Shown here: positions 50,175 through 60,232 of the stretch, piece by piece
How the letters are laid out: each line of letters begins with the position of its first letter
Position numbering within the stretch: position 1 is the first letter of the stretch
Assembly: GCF_008326425.1 (NCBI RefSeq)
Contig: NZ_AP018929.1
Location: 2,432,875 to 2,496,874, forward strand
DNA length: 64,000 bases
From: Sulfuracidifex tepidarius
GTDB lineage: Archaea > Thermoproteota > Thermoprotei_A > Sulfolobales > Sulfolobaceae
Direction: 5' to 3'
The notes under the pieces: generated by a model
Told to the model about the DNA's origin: nothing
The model's input: only the letters and a program-made list of their open reading frames with translations
Database searches by the model: none
Made by a program: the position numbers and the translations under genes

Positions 50175-51319
50175 GGATATATCCCCAGCTTACGGGCTAC
50201 CTTCTCCATGAGTCTATCAATTTCGTCTAAGACCTCCTTGGAGAAGGACTCAACTTTCTCATCCCCACTTTCCTTACCTAAGGCTACAATTCTATCCCTA
50301 GTTGCCTTCAAGGTTCTTATCAGCTCAACTAACCTTGGATCGGTCTCGTTGGCAGCATCAACGTATTTAGCAGCTTCCTTTATGTTGTTATATATCTCAT
50401 TGAGCTCTTTCATGTACTTGATTGGAGTCTTAAGTTCCTCTGACAGTAACGCAGATACCTTCTCAAAGTCGTCTAATTCCCTAGGTGCTATATACTTCAA
50501 TACAATGAGATCTTCCTCGTTCGCCTTCAGCCTTCCGTTCAATATTGAATGGGCTGAAACTACCTTGAGAACTTTACCTTTCCTTCTATCCGTTAGATGA
50601 ATTCCCTTCTCTTCTAACATGGCATAAATTTTCAATAATTTACTCTTTACACCAGACAAATCTACCTGAGATATGTAAGTGTAAAGTTTATCCAGATGTT
50701 CTATGGACATCACAGGTTCTTTCACCGCCCACTTTGATGTGAACTCTATTTCCCATGCCGAATCTACTAACTGCCTCCACATGTCTTCTCCTATTGGTTT
50801 CGCATAATGCCTGAGAAGCAACCTATCATATAATGCATCCAGCTCGGGTTCGTCTGGTATCCTGTTGCTTGCACTTATCAAAGTCCTTAAAGGTACTTTA
50901 ATCACGTTATAACCGTCGTAAATTACCCTTTCGTTCAAAAGGGACAACAATGCGTTCAAGATAGCCGAGTTAGCATTGAAGATCTCATCGAGAAAGGCAA
51001 CTTCGCTCTCTGGCAGTCTGTCTTTCGTTATCCTTCTGTATACTCCCTCCTTCAATGAGTTTATGTCCAAAGCACCGAAAAGTTCAGCTGGCTCAGTATA
51101 TTTAGTTAACAAATACATGAAGAACTTTGCATTCATCAATTCTGCTGCTCTCCTAGCTAAAGCGGATTTAGCTGTTCCAGGCTCTCCTATCAATATTACG
51201 TGTTCCTTAGTTAATAGGGCTAGCGTGAGGACTTTTGCCTCCTCCTCTCTACCAACGAATGGCGTCATTAAGGATTCCATAAACTTTTTAGGAAGATCTA
51301 GAAAGTCTTTCTCGCTCAT
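50171..51319 (-). CDS. MoxR-family AAA+ ATPase
   Basis: The 382-residue ATPase has Walker [11 protein letters not shown] near residue 37, Walker B VAFLDEIF near residue 106 and a sensor region with [10 protein letters not shown]. These are features of the MoxR/RavA subgroup, which works with VWA proteins in complex maturation. It is first in a two-gene unit with the VWA gene. Confidence 0.9.
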   Translation of the reverse strand: MSEKDFLDLPKKFMESLMTPFVGREEEAKVLTLALLTKEHVILIGEPGTAKSALARRAAELMNAKFFMYLLTKYTEPAELFGALDINSLKEGVYRRITKDRLPESEVAFLDEIFNANSAILNALLSLLNERVIYDGYNVIKVPLRTLISASNRIPDEPELDALYDRLLLRHYAKPIGEDMWRQLVDSAWEIEFTSKWAVKEPVMSIEHLDKLYTYISQVDLSGVKSKLLKIYAMLEEKGIHLTDRRKGKVLKVVSAHSILNGRLKANEEDLIVLKYIAPRELDDFEKVSALLSEELKTPIKYMKELNEIYNNIKEAAKYVDAANETDPRLVELIRTLKATRDRIVALGKESGDEKVESFSKEVLDEIDRLMEKVARKLGIYP

Positions 51320-51660
51320 TTCTGTCCCTTCTAATCTCTCATTAACGGCTTATAAACAAAAATTAAGAATCAAAGATATCTTTTTAGTATGAGACGAAAT
51401 TATTTAGACAAACTAATTTTTTTACCCTTTAACCAGCTAGATCTTAGCATTTTATGAAAATCTATTCATGTTCTTACATTAATCTACTATAAATTTCTGT
51501 TTTTAATGCAATTTTTAAAATAAAAATAAAAATATCATACTAGGAAACTTTAGACTAAATCAGAAACTTTAACTCAAAACAACGACTGCTAGTTCTTTAA
51601 AACAAACTTTTTAAATGTAGAAGACGAGGTATTTTAAATAAATCGTAAGAGTCGAGTAGT
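51320..51660. other. AT-rich divergent intergenic region
   Basis: The 341 bases between moxR and ssb are very AT-rich with no reading frame or RNA fold of note. A TATA box TTTTAAATA (51632-51640) lies about 25 bases before the ssb ATG. Confidence 0.55.
51632..51640 (+). promoter_or_regulatory. TATA box of ssb
   Basis: TTTTAAATA is centred about 25 bases before ATG 51661, predicting a leaderless transcript, the usual arrangement for first genes in Sulfolobales. Confidence 0.6.
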
Positions 51661-52134
51661 ATGGTAGAAAAAATAGGTAATTTAAAACCTGGTATGGAAA
51701 ATATTTCTGTAGTTGTAAGGGTTCTTCAGGTTTCTGAGCCCAAAGATATCCAAACCAAGAATGGTCCTAGGACAATAAGCGAGATAATGGTAGGAGACGA
51801 GACTGGTAGGGCAAAGCTAACAGTTTGGGGAAAACAGGACGAAGCACTAAAGGAGGGTTCAATAGTAAAAATTGATAACGTATGGACAACAGCTTTTAGG
51901 GGTCAGGTACAGTTAAACGCTGGAAGTAAATCCACTTTCTCAGAGTCAGACGAGCAGATTCCCGAAGCCTCTGAAATTCCTGAAACTGTTCCTGAAGCAC
52001 CACAGGACTATTCTCCACCGAGACGCAACTTCAACAGAGGAGGAAGAAGATTTGGAGGTGGAGGATACAGACAAGGAGGTTTCAATAACTACGGAGGAAG
52101 GAGAGGAAGAGGAGAGGAAGAGGAAGAAGAGTAA
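51661..52134 (+). CDS. ssb: Single-stranded DNA-binding protein SSB
   Basis: The 157-residue protein has one OB fold (residues ~1-110), with the ssDNA-stacking aromatic region around LTVWGKQD and IDNVWTTAF, and a flexible C-terminal tail with RGG-type repeats ending in six Glu. This is the Sulfolobus SSB layout (about 148 residues), functionally similar to RPA and bacterial SSB. Its stop overlaps the next ATG by one base (TAATG). Confidence 0.94.
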   Translation: MVEKIGNLKPGMENISVVVRVLQVSEPKDIQTKNGPRTISEIMVGDETGRAKLTVWGKQDEALKEGSIVKIDNVWTTAFRGQVQLNAGSKSTFSESDEQIPEASEIPETVPEAPQDYSPPRRNFNRGGRRFGGGGYRQGGFNNYGGRRGRGEEEEEE

Positions 52135-52442
52135 TGGATTTTAATGAAATGAAAGAAAGAAAGCCTAGTAAGAAAGGAGAATTTCTTGATATGGCAGAAG
52201 ATGGGCAAAACTTCATTATAAAGCTCTCTGATGATAAGGTCTTCGAAGTCCATCCCGTAGCTTATTACGTTTGGTCTTTATGCGACGGAAACACGAGTGT
52301 TGAAACAATAGTAGACAAAATAGAGGAAGAAATAAAGAAAGAGCCTGAGGGAAGCCAATCTGAAATTACAAAGGATCAATTAATTGAGCCCGTAGTTACG
52401 ATATTAAATGAACTCGAGAAAGCTTCTCTAATTATGTTTTAA
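52134..52442 (+). CDS. PqqD-like (RiPP recognition element) protein
   Basis: The 102-residue protein has the PqqD winged-helix fold signature: an early strand pair, then YYVWSLCDGNTSVETIVDKI and a C-terminal helix. Such domains bind leader peptides in RiPP pathways, but no radical SAM partner or precursor is visible here. It is coupled to ssb by one-base overlap and is followed by moeA, a possible cofactor link. Function is unassigned. Confidence 0.7.
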   Translation: MDFNEMKERKPSKKGEFLDMAEDGQNFIIKLSDDKVFEVHPVAYYVWSLCDGNTSVETIVDKIEEEIKKEPEGSQSEITKDQLIEPVVTILNELEKASLIMF

Positions 52443-52468
52443 AATGTTTTTTAGCACATTATAAACTC

Positions 52469-54109
52469 ATGAGATCAATTCTGAGTGATTCTTCTTTAAT
52501 TTCACAAGTTGAGGCTATAGACAAGTTATCTTCTATTTTAGGATCGTTAAAGGAGACTGAGATAGAGCTGTCCTCATCACTAGGCAAAATTTCATCAAGA
52601 GACGTTTTTTCTCCCATAGACCTACCTTCCTTTTCCAGATCTACAGTAGACGGTTACGCTGTGAAAAGCTTATGTACGCCCGGTAAATTCTCCTTAAAGG
52701 GTAAGGTAAACATCGGAGAAAGCCCTCAAATGAAAGTTGAAAGTTGTGAAGATGTAGTCGAAGTTGATACCGGTTCGGTAATACCTGAGGGTGCTGACGC
52801 AGTAGTCAAGATAGAGGATACTCGAAGCGAAGATGGGAAGATTATAATACCGTCTAAAGTGGACTTCGGATCGAATGTAGGATGGATAGGAAGTGATCTG
52901 CCCTCAGGGATTAAAGTGCTTAGAAGCGATTCCCTTATCACGCCAGAAATTATTGGTCTTCTTTCAGCCTTAGGCCTAACTAAGGTTCACGTGTATTCAA
53001 CTCCTAAGGCGTTCATTGTAAGCACTGGAAATGAGCTCGTAAGTCCAGGTGAAATCATAGAGGAAGGAAAGGTCTACGAGTCCAACCTCTACTACCTGAA
53101 ATCAGCCCTGATAGAGGACGGAATGGAAGTGATAGGGACAAGGACAGTGAGAGACGACTATGACGCGATTAAAGATGCAATCCTGAAAGGAGTTAAAACA
53201 GCCGACTTAGTAGTCACTACAGGAGGAACTAGTGCAGGAGAGAGGGACTACGTTTATAGAGTTGTGAAAGAGATGGGAGAGATGATATTTCACGGGATTA
53301 GATTCAAGCCGGGGAAACCAACGTTCGTGGGTAGGATAAATGATATTCCAATAATAGGTCTACCCGGAAACATGGTCTCCACAATCATGGTTTACAGGAA
53401 AATAGTCAGACCTTCTCTGGAAAGAAAATTCAAGATAAAGGCTAGAGAAAGGATCACAGTGAAGGCTAAATCTCTGCTAGAAATAAAAGCTGATAAAAAA
53501 AGGTTCACTTACATACCGGTGTTGCTCTTCAGGAAAAGCTCTGAATACTATGCGTTACCTCTGAAGTTCGATAGCTATATGATAGGAACCTTCTCCATGG
53601 CAAACGGTTACATAGGGCTGAGCGAGGGGTTTTTCGTAAATGAGGAAGATGAGGTCACTGTAGAAGTAACTAACCCTCCAGGGGATACAACAATAGTAGG
53701 AGAGGAAGATCCAGCTGTCCCTTCTACGGGAATCTATTATCCCCTTGGGAGTTTACCTGCCTTAAAAATGTTAGAAAAGAAAGTCGGTGATGTCCTAGTG
53801 CTGAGCTCTCTGGTGAAGGTACCAGATGATTTCGATCTGGAGATCAAAAGAGAAATACTCTCTAATGGACAAGGCGCTGAAATAGGTTACGATGAATGGG
53901 TGTCACTTTCAAAATATGTCAAAAATCCTTCAGTTAAGCTAAGATATAGGTCTTTAATAAAACGCTTCATAGGGAAAGCCAAAGTGATAGGCCCGTCTTC
54001 ATATGTCCAGTCGGGTAACGAAGTTGGAACAGAGTCCCTCTTCGTTATAGCAGTAACAGAGATGGGAAAGCAATTGATAAAGTCGTTCAAGGTAAACAAG
54101 AGCACTTAA
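52469..54109 (+). CDS. moeA: Molybdopterin molybdotransferase MoeA with C-terminal extension
   Basis: The 546-residue protein inserts molybdate or tungstate into adenylated molybdopterin. The MoeA part (about residues 1-405) shows the STVDGYAVKS segment, TGNELV, TTGGTSAGERDY and LPGNMVSTI. The last ~140 residues form an extra domain similar in place to the PBP-like domain of other archaeal MoeA fusions. The cofactor serves aldehyde oxidoreductase-type enzymes. The start is ATG 52469. Confidence 0.9.
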   Translation: MRSILSDSSLISQVEAIDKLSSILGSLKETEIELSSSLGKISSRDVFSPIDLPSFSRSTVDGYAVKSLCTPGKFSLKGKVNIGESPQMKVESCEDVVEVDTGSVIPEGADAVVKIEDTRSEDGKIIIPSKVDFGSNVGWIGSDLPSGIKVLRSDSLITPEIIGLLSALGLTKVHVYSTPKAFIVSTGNELVSPGEIIEEGKVYESNLYYLKSALIEDGMEVIGTRTVRDDYDAIKDAILKGVKTADLVVTTGGTSAGERDYVYRVVKEMGEMIFHGIRFKPGKPTFVGRINDIPIIGLPGNMVSTIMVYRKIVRPSLERKFKIKARERITVKAKSLLEIKADKKRFTYIPVLLFRKSSEYYALPLKFDSYMIGTFSMANGYIGLSEGFFVNEEDEVTVEVTNPPGDTTIVGEEDPAVPSTGIYYPLGSLPALKMLEKKVGDVLVLSSLVKVPDDFDLEIKREILSNGQGAEIGYDEWVSLSKYVKNPSVKLRYRSLIKRFIGKAKVIGPSSYVQSGNEVGTESLFVIAVTEMGKQLIKSFKVNKST

Positions 54110-54133
54110 ATTGTTAATAACATGTAGTCATTC

Positions 54134-55051
54134 GTGGACTGCAGGAAATCCTTTGCGTTTTCAAGTTCGGCAAACTTAGGATCTGGCTTTGACATACTCT
54201 CTGTGGCTCATGACGCTTTCTTTGATGAAGTAGAGGCTTGCATTTCTTCAGACGGAATAAGAGTTAGCGTTGTAGGAAATGAAGTCATGATTCCCGAGGA
54301 TCCCCTGAGGAACTCTGCAGGATTTTCAGTGATTTCTCTTCTGAAGGATTATGGGATCAAAGATGGAGTAACACTAAAGATTAAGAAAGGTGTGCCGGCA
54401 GGGTTGGGACTAGGAAGCAGTGGAGCTTCTGCTGCAGCTGCAGTAGCTTCTGTAAATTCATTATTTTCCTTAGGTTTGTCTAAGGATTCTATGGTCAAGT
54501 ACTCTATGCTGGGAGAAGGTGCTGTGGCTGGTACACCGCACCCAGACAATGTCGCCGCAAGTATATTTGGAGGTTTCGTAGCAGTTCTCGGGGAAAGAAC
54601 TGTCAATCTTAGTCTAAAGTACGACGACCTGAAATTCATCCTCTTTATTCCGTCTCTAGCTTCAAACGATAAGACCAAGAAAGCAAGGGAGCTGGTACCT
54701 AAGATAGTAGAGACATCAAGTTACGTCAAGAATATGAAATATGGGTTATCTCTTGTTCTAGGGCTAGAGAGGGGAGATAGGGATCTCATTAGGCATGGCT
54801 TAAACGACGAAATAGTAGAGAAAGCGAGACTACCAATGTTCCCATACTATCCTAAGCTAAAGGAGATCGCATTATCTGGAAACGCTATAGGCTCATGCGT
54901 AAGCGGAGCCGGACCGTCTATAATCGTCTTTGCTGACAATGAAACCGATGTCAATCTAATTGAAACTGAAGGTGAAAAGCTAATGGAGTCTATGGGGTAT
55001 TCAGTAAACATAAAACAAGCGAAAGTCGGAGGTGGTGTCAGAGTTGAATGA
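54134..55051 (+). CDS. thrB: Homoserine kinase
   Basis: The 305-residue GHMP kinase phosphorylates homoserine for threonine synthesis. The ATP motif GLGLGSSGASAAAAV lies near residue 92 and the C-terminal SGAGPSI motif near residue 257. It starts at GTG 54134; no ATG is close. It overlaps the downstream PLP enzyme by 20 bases, giving an amino-acid operon. Confidence 0.9.
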   Translation: MDCRKSFAFSSSANLGSGFDILSVAHDAFFDEVEACISSDGIRVSVVGNEVMIPEDPLRNSAGFSVISLLKDYGIKDGVTLKIKKGVPAGLGLGSSGASAAAAVASVNSLFSLGLSKDSMVKYSMLGEGAVAGTPHPDNVAASIFGGFVAVLGERTVNLSLKYDDLKFILFIPSLASNDKTKKARELVPKIVETSSYVKNMKYGLSLVLGLERGDRDLIRHGLNDEIVEKARLPMFPYYPKLKEIALSGNAIGSCVSGAGPSIIVFADNETDVNLIETEGEKLMESMGYSVNIKQAKVGGGVRVE

Positions 55052-56177
55052 TTCAACCAAGTCCGTGGACGAAAGAATCGACGAAAAGACGGGAGCAGTC
55101 ACAACACCGATTTACCAGACTGTAGCCTTTGAGTTTCCTGAAGGAGAAAAATACAGATATTCCAGGGAAGCTAATCCTACTGTTTGCGAGTTGTCCCGTA
55201 AGATAGCTCAGATTGAAGAGGCTGAGATGGGAGTCTCATTTTCGTCAGGCATGGGAGCAATATCTACTACTATGTTTCATTACGTTTCACCAGGGAAGAC
55301 AATTGTAATACATAAAGATATGTTCGGTAGATCGTTCAGATTTTTCAACGATTTCTTAAAGGGCTGGGGAGTTAACGTAAAAGTGTCTAACATAGGTACG
55401 GCGTCACTTCTCGACGAGATTAATTCTTTGCCTAGAGTTGATGTTGTATTCATAGAGAGCATTACTAATCCCTTGTTGAGAGTCCTCGACGTGGAAGAGA
55501 TCTCAAAAGTCACAAAAGAGAAAGGAGGGTCTTTAATAGTGGATAATACATTCGCTTCCCCTATCAACATGAAGCCGATAAAGCTTAATGCTGACATAGT
55601 AATAGAAAGTGGATCCAAATTCATATCTGGTCACAATGATGTTATAGCGGGACTCGCAGCTGGACCGCGAGACGTAATGGTGAAAATTGATTTGATGAGA
55701 AGAACAATGGGTACTTCTATGGATCCGCACACTGCTTACTTAACTATCAGAGGAATGAAGACTCTTAAGATCAGAATGGACGTCATAAATAGAAATGCGT
55801 TAGCAGTAGCAGAGTTTCTCGAAGATCATCCAAAGGTTTCTAAGGTATATTACCCGGGACTAAAGTCACATGAAGATTTCAGAATAGCGTCCAGAATACT
55901 GAAAGGATTTGGAGGTGTAGTCAGCTTTGACGTTAAGGGTTCTGCGGAAGACGCGTTAAAAGTCATGAAATCTCTAAAGGTGATAATCGCAGCTCAAACC
56001 TTGGGCGGAGTTAACTCGATTATATCACACCCTCCTTCCATGAGCCATCGCACGTTGTCACCAGAAGAGAGGAAAGCTATTGGAATTAACGACTCCCTCC
56101 TTAGGCTATCAGTAGGAATAGAAGACCAAGAAGACTTGATATCAGATCTAGACTCGGCCCTTAAAGTGCTGTCCTAA
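55032..56177 (+). CDS. Cystathionine gamma-synthase/lyase-family PLP enzyme
   Basis: The 381-residue Cys/Met-metabolism enzyme has the SFSSGMGAI cofactor loop, the VDNTFASP segment and the PLP-Lys in ESGSKFISGHND. The family includes cystathionine gamma-synthase, gamma-lyase, and O-acylhomoserine sulfhydrylase; the exact reaction cannot be set. Homoserine kinase directly upstream suggests methionine or threonine-linked sulfur metabolism. The start is among GTG 55032, GTG 55035 or TTG 55044. Confidence 0.85.
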   Translation: MVSELNDSTKSVDERIDEKTGAVTTPIYQTVAFEFPEGEKYRYSREANPTVCELSRKIAQIEEAEMGVSFSSGMGAISTTMFHYVSPGKTIVIHKDMFGRSFRFFNDFLKGWGVNVKVSNIGTASLLDEINSLPRVDVVFIESITNPLLRVLDVEEISKVTKEKGGSLIVDNTFASPINMKPIKLNADIVIESGSKFISGHNDVIAGLAAGPRDVMVKIDLMRRTMGTSMDPHTAYLTIRGMKTLKIRMDVINRNALAVAEFLEDHPKVSKVYYPGLKSHEDFRIASRILKGFGGVVSFDVKGSAEDALKVMKSLKVIIAAQTLGGVNSIISHPPSMSHRTLSPEERKAIGINDSLLRLSVGIEDQEDLISDLDSALKVLS

Positions 56178-56475
56178 CTTCTCGCTTTATTTCTTCTTCT
56201 AGTAAAGCTTTTATTTCGTACCTATGGAGTCTGCTTAAATGCAGATATAAACCCTTTTTTGTGAATGGACCTTTATTACAGATCTTACAATAAAATACAG
56301 AGTTCTGAGAAAACGTTAGCCAATAAGATATGTTGTCTGTGGCCTTGAAAGCTATGTCTTTAGAAGAAATTCCCACCAGTTTAATTATTTCCTGATTATC
56401 AATCCTAATTTTACATGCCTTCTTTATTGTGACGTCAACTAGTTTTTCCGCTGTTATTGCGATTCCGGAGTCCAT
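56161..56475 (-). CDS. Small C2H2 zinc-finger protein
   Basis: The 104-residue protein has one C2H2 finger (FYCKICNKGPFTKKG with a following HLSRLH) near residues 61-84 and an N-terminal beta region. Such single-finger proteins are typical of Sulfolobales and may bind DNA or RNA. It overlaps the PLP gene end by 17 bases and the next upstream gene by 22 bases. Confidence 0.7.
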   Translation of the reverse strand: MDSGIAITAEKLVDVTIKKACKIRIDNQEIIKLVGISSKDIAFKATDNISYWLTFSQNSVFYCKICNKGPFTKKGLYLHLSRLHRYEIKALLEEEIKREVRTAL

Positions 56476-56963
56476 TTCCTATCACGAACAGAAGCTATAC
56501 CTAAAGCTATGACCACGGCAGAGATGAGACCGTTTATTTTATCTCTCTCAATGAATTTGGCCAACTTATTTACGTCTACTCCTAAGGAATTAAGTATCCT
56601 TTCGCATCTAACCTCTATGTCTGCTTGATCAATAGAAAGAATGCCACTCTCAAACCTCCTCTTAAAGTCTAACAATAAATCGAGAGAATACCCAAGCTCA
56701 TCCTCTGAAATATTCTCAAATATTTCAGTTATTTTCTTGGTAATCATATCGCCTAAAGCTTCTACCATTCCGGGTACATAAGATATTGGAGACATCTCGA
56801 CTATCCAAAGGTCAACGTATTTTCTCATGGTCTCCTGAACAGTGTAATCGCATTCACCAAGACCCTCTACTATCGAGGAAGCACTTACTATATGAGCTAC
56901 CGCTTCACCTATTCTTAATTCATCATAAGAACGAGAAGACCTTGAATCTATTCCTACGCTCAC
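56454..56963 (-). CDS. Helical protein of unknown function
   Basis: The 169-residue protein is largely alpha-helical, with a weakly hydrophobic stretch near the C-terminus (ISAVVIALGIASV). No motif is recognised. It overlaps the zinc-finger gene by 22 bases, so both are probably one transcript. Confidence 0.65.
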   Translation of the reverse strand: MSVGIDSRSSRSYDELRIGEAVAHIVSASSIVEGLGECDYTVQETMRKYVDLWIVEMSPISYVPGMVEALGDMITKKITEIFENISEDELGYSLDLLLDFKRRFESGILSIDQADIEVRCERILNSLGVDVNKLAKFIERDKINGLISAVVIALGIASVRDRKWTPESQ

Positions 56964-57522
56964 TCTGCTTTCACTAATCTTTTCTTTCTAGAGCTCTGTT
57001 TTTAAGAGTCGTGTAACAGATAATACGTTAGTATTTCTGAGAGAAAGCTACCTGAGTAATCCTCCTATGTTATCGAGAAAAATGAATCCAATAATTTATA
57101 AACTGACTTACACAGCAGTTAATGACTTCATATCTTGTCAGTTTGAAGCCCACATCTCTAATCTGATATTGGTTTTTAGAGAATTTATATTTTAATCTAT
57201 TCTAGAAACATAATCAAAATTCATATTATTATCTTTTTCGTAATATATAAGCGTTATGTTCACCTTAATTACCTTCTCATTTAAACTTCATTTACATGGA
57301 ACGAATATCCTTATAGTTAATGAGGATTATCCTGATAGTAATAATTACATGACATTTAGCTACCAAGCACGGTAAAAGGCTTATAAGGAGTTGACTAAGA
57401 CTCAAATTTAAATTCAAAAATATGCTGGTTAAATTGTTTTTAACTCTAATAATTTTAAGTTTGTTAGAAAATATCTTTAGGGACTCCTAAGCTTATATTC
57501 TTTTGATCCCTTTATAATCTCT
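56964..57522. other. AT-rich intergenic region, no gene seen
   Basis: The 559 bases are AT-rich with no convincing frame, tRNA or guide RNA boxes. A TATA-like TTTATAAT (57510-57517) is just upstream of the next gene's start, which is too close to serve a normal start and may support a later one. Confidence 0.45.
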
Positions 57523-58062
57523 GTGAATACGCTAGATGAGTTGAAAACTGAGTACAACTTTAGCGAGGAAGAAATGGAATACGCTCTCTCGCGTGCTAAG
57601 GGGATAATATTTGGTTTCGCTATGGAATACAGGGCAAGGAGAATACTAGAGGACATGAATTTCACTAACATAAGATCTGTTGATATGCCAACGCATGACA
57701 TAGAAGCAGAGAAGGACGGGAAAACTTTCTACATAGAGGTTAAGGCAAGCAAGAAGTCTCCCACAAAGGAATACAGCGCTTACAAGATAGCAATGATCGC
57801 CTCCCTAGACGGACCTCATCTGACTCTTTTAATGAAGCCAGAGCCAAGTCTATTAGTAACTGAGGACATATTGAGCGAGCCTAAGAAAATACTTCTCAGG
57901 TTCTTCAGGCTACTCTATGAGGGAAAAACCGAGGATGTTCTCTTATTTATAGAAGATTCTCACAATAGAGAAATAATAACTTCATACGGAAAGGTTATAA
58001 AAAGCGTAACGTCCAGAATGAAGGGGGTCGACGATTTAGATTTCATAAAACTTGTTACTTGA
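57523..58062 (+). CDS. PD-(D/E)XK-like nuclease-fold protein
   Basis: The 179-residue protein has a nuclease-like arrangement: Glu in YRARRILEDM, Asp in PTHDIEAEKDG and Glu-x-Lys in FYIEVKAS (residues ~55-85). This is the PD-(D/E)XK core, as found in Holliday resolvases and restriction-type enzymes. The C-terminal half is helical and unassigned. It starts at GTG 57523. The end overlaps the KH gene by 27 bases. Confidence 0.6.
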   Translation: MNTLDELKTEYNFSEEEMEYALSRAKGIIFGFAMEYRARRILEDMNFTNIRSVDMPTHDIEAEKDGKTFYIEVKASKKSPTKEYSAYKIAMIASLDGPHLTLLMKPEPSLLVTEDILSEPKKILLRFFRLLYEGKTEDVLLFIEDSHNREIITSYGKVIKSVTSRMKGVDDLDFIKLVT

Positions 58063-58587
58063 CCTCTTTAGCTTCTCCATCTTGTATTGCATCAGCTCCT
58101 TCTCGGCCCTATCTAAATACTTATAGACAGATTGGTGTTCTCTACCTAAAATTATTAGCTCAACTGCTTTTCTTGCTACTGCGACCTGATCGAAAGGACC
58201 TATGAACGAAATGTGATTTTCGTGAATTGACATAATAACTCCAGTATATTCTTCAATGAACTTCTTTGTTTTCCCCTTTTCTCCAATTACTCTAGCCTTA
58301 ACTCTCCTCATGTCGTCCTGGTCTTTTCCCATGGTTTCTTTCAAATCTATAGTTTCAAGTTCATATTCGTCGCTTAGCAACTTCAACGCATCAGTTACGT
58401 TAAAGCCAAGACCTATAGCCTTAATCACGTTTGTAGCTTTCATTGCATCATAAGGATTCCCTTTTGGGATCACGTTGTAAGTCTTGGTCTTCTCGTCAAA
58501 GGATATCTCGGAACTAGTCATGTCACTTAATCTCTGAATAATCTTGTTGACTTCCGGAATTTTTTGATCTTCCACCGTTATGAACAT
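58036..58587 (-). CDS. KH-domain ribosome-maturation protein (Dim2/Pno1-like)
   Basis: The 183-residue protein has two KH-like domains, the second with a GxxG-type loop in the GEKGKTKKFIEEYTG segment. It matches the archaeal Dim2/Pno1 homologue that chaperones 16S rRNA 3' end maturation. ATG 58587 is chosen over GTG 58596 because it follows a strong GGTGATCC Shine-Dalgarno. It overlaps rio1 by 65 bases. The neighbours RIO1 and aIF1A act in the same process. Confidence 0.88.
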   Translation of the reverse strand: MFITVEDQKIPEVNKIIQRLSDMTSSEISFDEKTKTYNVIPKGNPYDAMKATNVIKAIGLGFNVTDALKLLSDEYELETIDLKETMGKDQDDMRRVKARVIGEKGKTKKFIEEYTGVIMSIHENHISFIGPFDQVAVARKAVELIILGREHQSVYKYLDRAEKELMQYKMEKLKRSSNKFYEI

Positions 58588-59353
58588 TTGGATCACCTAA
58601 AAGATTTGACAGGAAAGAGTTAGTTTCCTGCACTTCTATGCCTCTGTCTGCAAAGAACCTATTTATGTTTTCTACATCTTTTCTTAGCATTTCTATAGAA
58701 TTCTCATTCTCTAATGGTGTGGATTGGCTTACATCAATGATGTAAGGAAGATTATCAAAGACTAAGATATTATATTCACTTAAATCCCCGTGCACTAGCT
58801 TAGCTCCCCTAACCATCTTAGTAATCTGTTCTAAGATGTCCAGATACATGCTTTCGGTTATCTCGTCCTCAGGGAGCTCTCGCAAAAGAGGTGCTCTTAT
58901 TCCATTATCGCCTATGAAATCCATCACCAGGATGTTTTTATAAAAAATGTATGGCTCTGGAACTCTCACCTTAGCGTCATACATCTCTCTCAGGTTACGG
59001 AACTCTTTTTTCGTCCAGAGCTCAATTAGGCTTCTCGTGTTCCCAGTTTTAGCTTCTTCAAATCTGTAGTCTCCCTTAGTATATTTCTGAACGGCCCTCT
59101 TGCTCTGGGCTGTTGAAACATAAAATATCTTTATAGCATAAAATTTTCCCTTTGAGTCCTTCCCAGGATAAATTTTAGCTTCCTTCCCTGAAGATATGGA
59201 TCCAAAGATCTCCTCTAGGTTGAGCTTTCGAGAAACTATCATAAGGTTATTGAAAGTCGTGTAATCTATTGTCGAATCTACTACTTTAAAAAGATCTTCA
59301 TCTTTCCTTCTTTTCTCTTCCTTCTTTTTGAAGTCTGGGGGTCTCTTGGGCAT
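58523..59353 (-). CDS. rio1: RIO1-type serine protein kinase
   Basis: The 276-residue kinase has the ATP loop SGKEAKIYPG, the Lys in YAIKIFY, the catalytic loop VHGDLSEYN and metal site IIDVSQS. RIO1 helps late small-subunit maturation. The C-terminus (about 20 residues, polar) reads into the KH gene. It starts 2 bases after the aIF1A stop. Confidence 0.93.
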   Translation of the reverse strand: MPKRPPDFKKKEEKRRKDEDLFKVVDSTIDYTTFNNLMIVSRKLNLEEIFGSISSGKEAKIYPGKDSKGKFYAIKIFYVSTAQSKRAVQKYTKGDYRFEEAKTGNTRSLIELWTKKEFRNLREMYDAKVRVPEPYIFYKNILVMDFIGDNGIRAPLLRELPEDEITESMYLDILEQITKMVRGAKLVHGDLSEYNILVFDNLPYIIDVSQSTPLENENSIEMLRKDVENINRFFADRGIEVQETNSFLSNLLGDPNVHNGGRSKNSGSQQDYSEIK

Positions 59354-59355
59354 AA

Positions 59356-59685
59356 CTAACCTCTTAGCTGATCCAGAACTTCCCTTGAAACCACCTTCTC
59401 TTCAACAAGTCTCTTTATATCATCATTATTATATTTATAGGTTATATCACACTTGTTAGGTTGAAAGTCCCAGATCCCAACTAGTACTACGTCCCCCTCT
59501 CTCATCCAAACCTTTTTCCTTATTTTACCTGGTATTCTAGCCATCCTTTCTTTTCCGTCCAAACAACTCACAACTATATGATCACCTCCCAGCATCTTCT
59601 TAACTACACATATGGCTTCACCGTCTCCGGGCTTTGGTACATTTCTATTTGTAGGAACTTCTGGCTGCTTGACCTTTTTAGACAA
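59356..59685 (-). CDS. eif1a: Translation initiation factor aIF1A
   Basis: The 109-residue OB-fold factor binds the A site during initiation. It has the family start [15 protein letters not shown] and a C-terminal tail after the OB fold. It is the first gene of the aIF1A-RIO1-KH unit. Confidence 0.95.
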   Translation of the reverse strand: MSKKVKQPEVPTNRNVPKPGDGEAICVVKKMLGGDHIVVSCLDGKERMARIPGKIRKKVWMREGDVVLVGIWDFQPNKCDITYKYNNDDIKRLVEEKVVSREVLDQLRG

Positions 59686-60232
59686 CTATTTAACCACCTT
59701 TCTGACTATCTATAGGAAATGCTACATAAAAGATTATTTATACTATCTTCAAACTTCTCTTTATATAGTATCAAATAAAAATAGATAAATAATACGTGAA
59801 GCAACAACTTGACCCTTCATTCTGAGTTGTTGTGTCTCCTCATTTCATTGATTCGGATTTGGGAGATCCAATTTAAAGAAAGTCAGAAGGAACTATAGAT
59901 GTGATTAGAGTATTCTAAGGTTTACATGTCTAGCTCTCGAGAACTTTTTCCTATCTACTCATTGACCTGCTATTTGGGGATGAGTGCTGTAAAGCAGATT
60001 TTGCCCCTAATTCTAGATATAAGCTTCTCATGCATTTCGTCCTAATGATCCTCAGGCTTTATCACCTTGTTATCAGGTTATATTAAGATATCTATTCCAT
60101 ACTTTCCCATCTTCAATGTAAGCCTTGGTACGTCACGCCTTCAAGTAGAAATATGAGTGATAGAAAAACACAAAAAGAGTATAATGGTAAATTATTGTTA
60201 TTGTACTGTTTATACAATATTTTTACTGTATC
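59686..60232. other. Intergenic region downstream of thiolase
   Basis: The 547 bases contain a short inverted repeat CAACAACT/AGTTGTTG (59802-59809 and 59825-59832). A minus-strand frame near 60080-60150 shows a short peptide-like segment (AYIEDGKVWNRYLNI) broken by stops, a possible gene relic. Otherwise no gene or RNA is seen. Confidence 0.45.

Noticed and set aside
60060-60160. Possible pseudogene fragment (minus strand, AYIEDGKVWNRY) after thiolase
   Set aside because: Only about 16 codons look peptide-like; many stops follow and no family could be named, so it is noted only in the intergenic entry.
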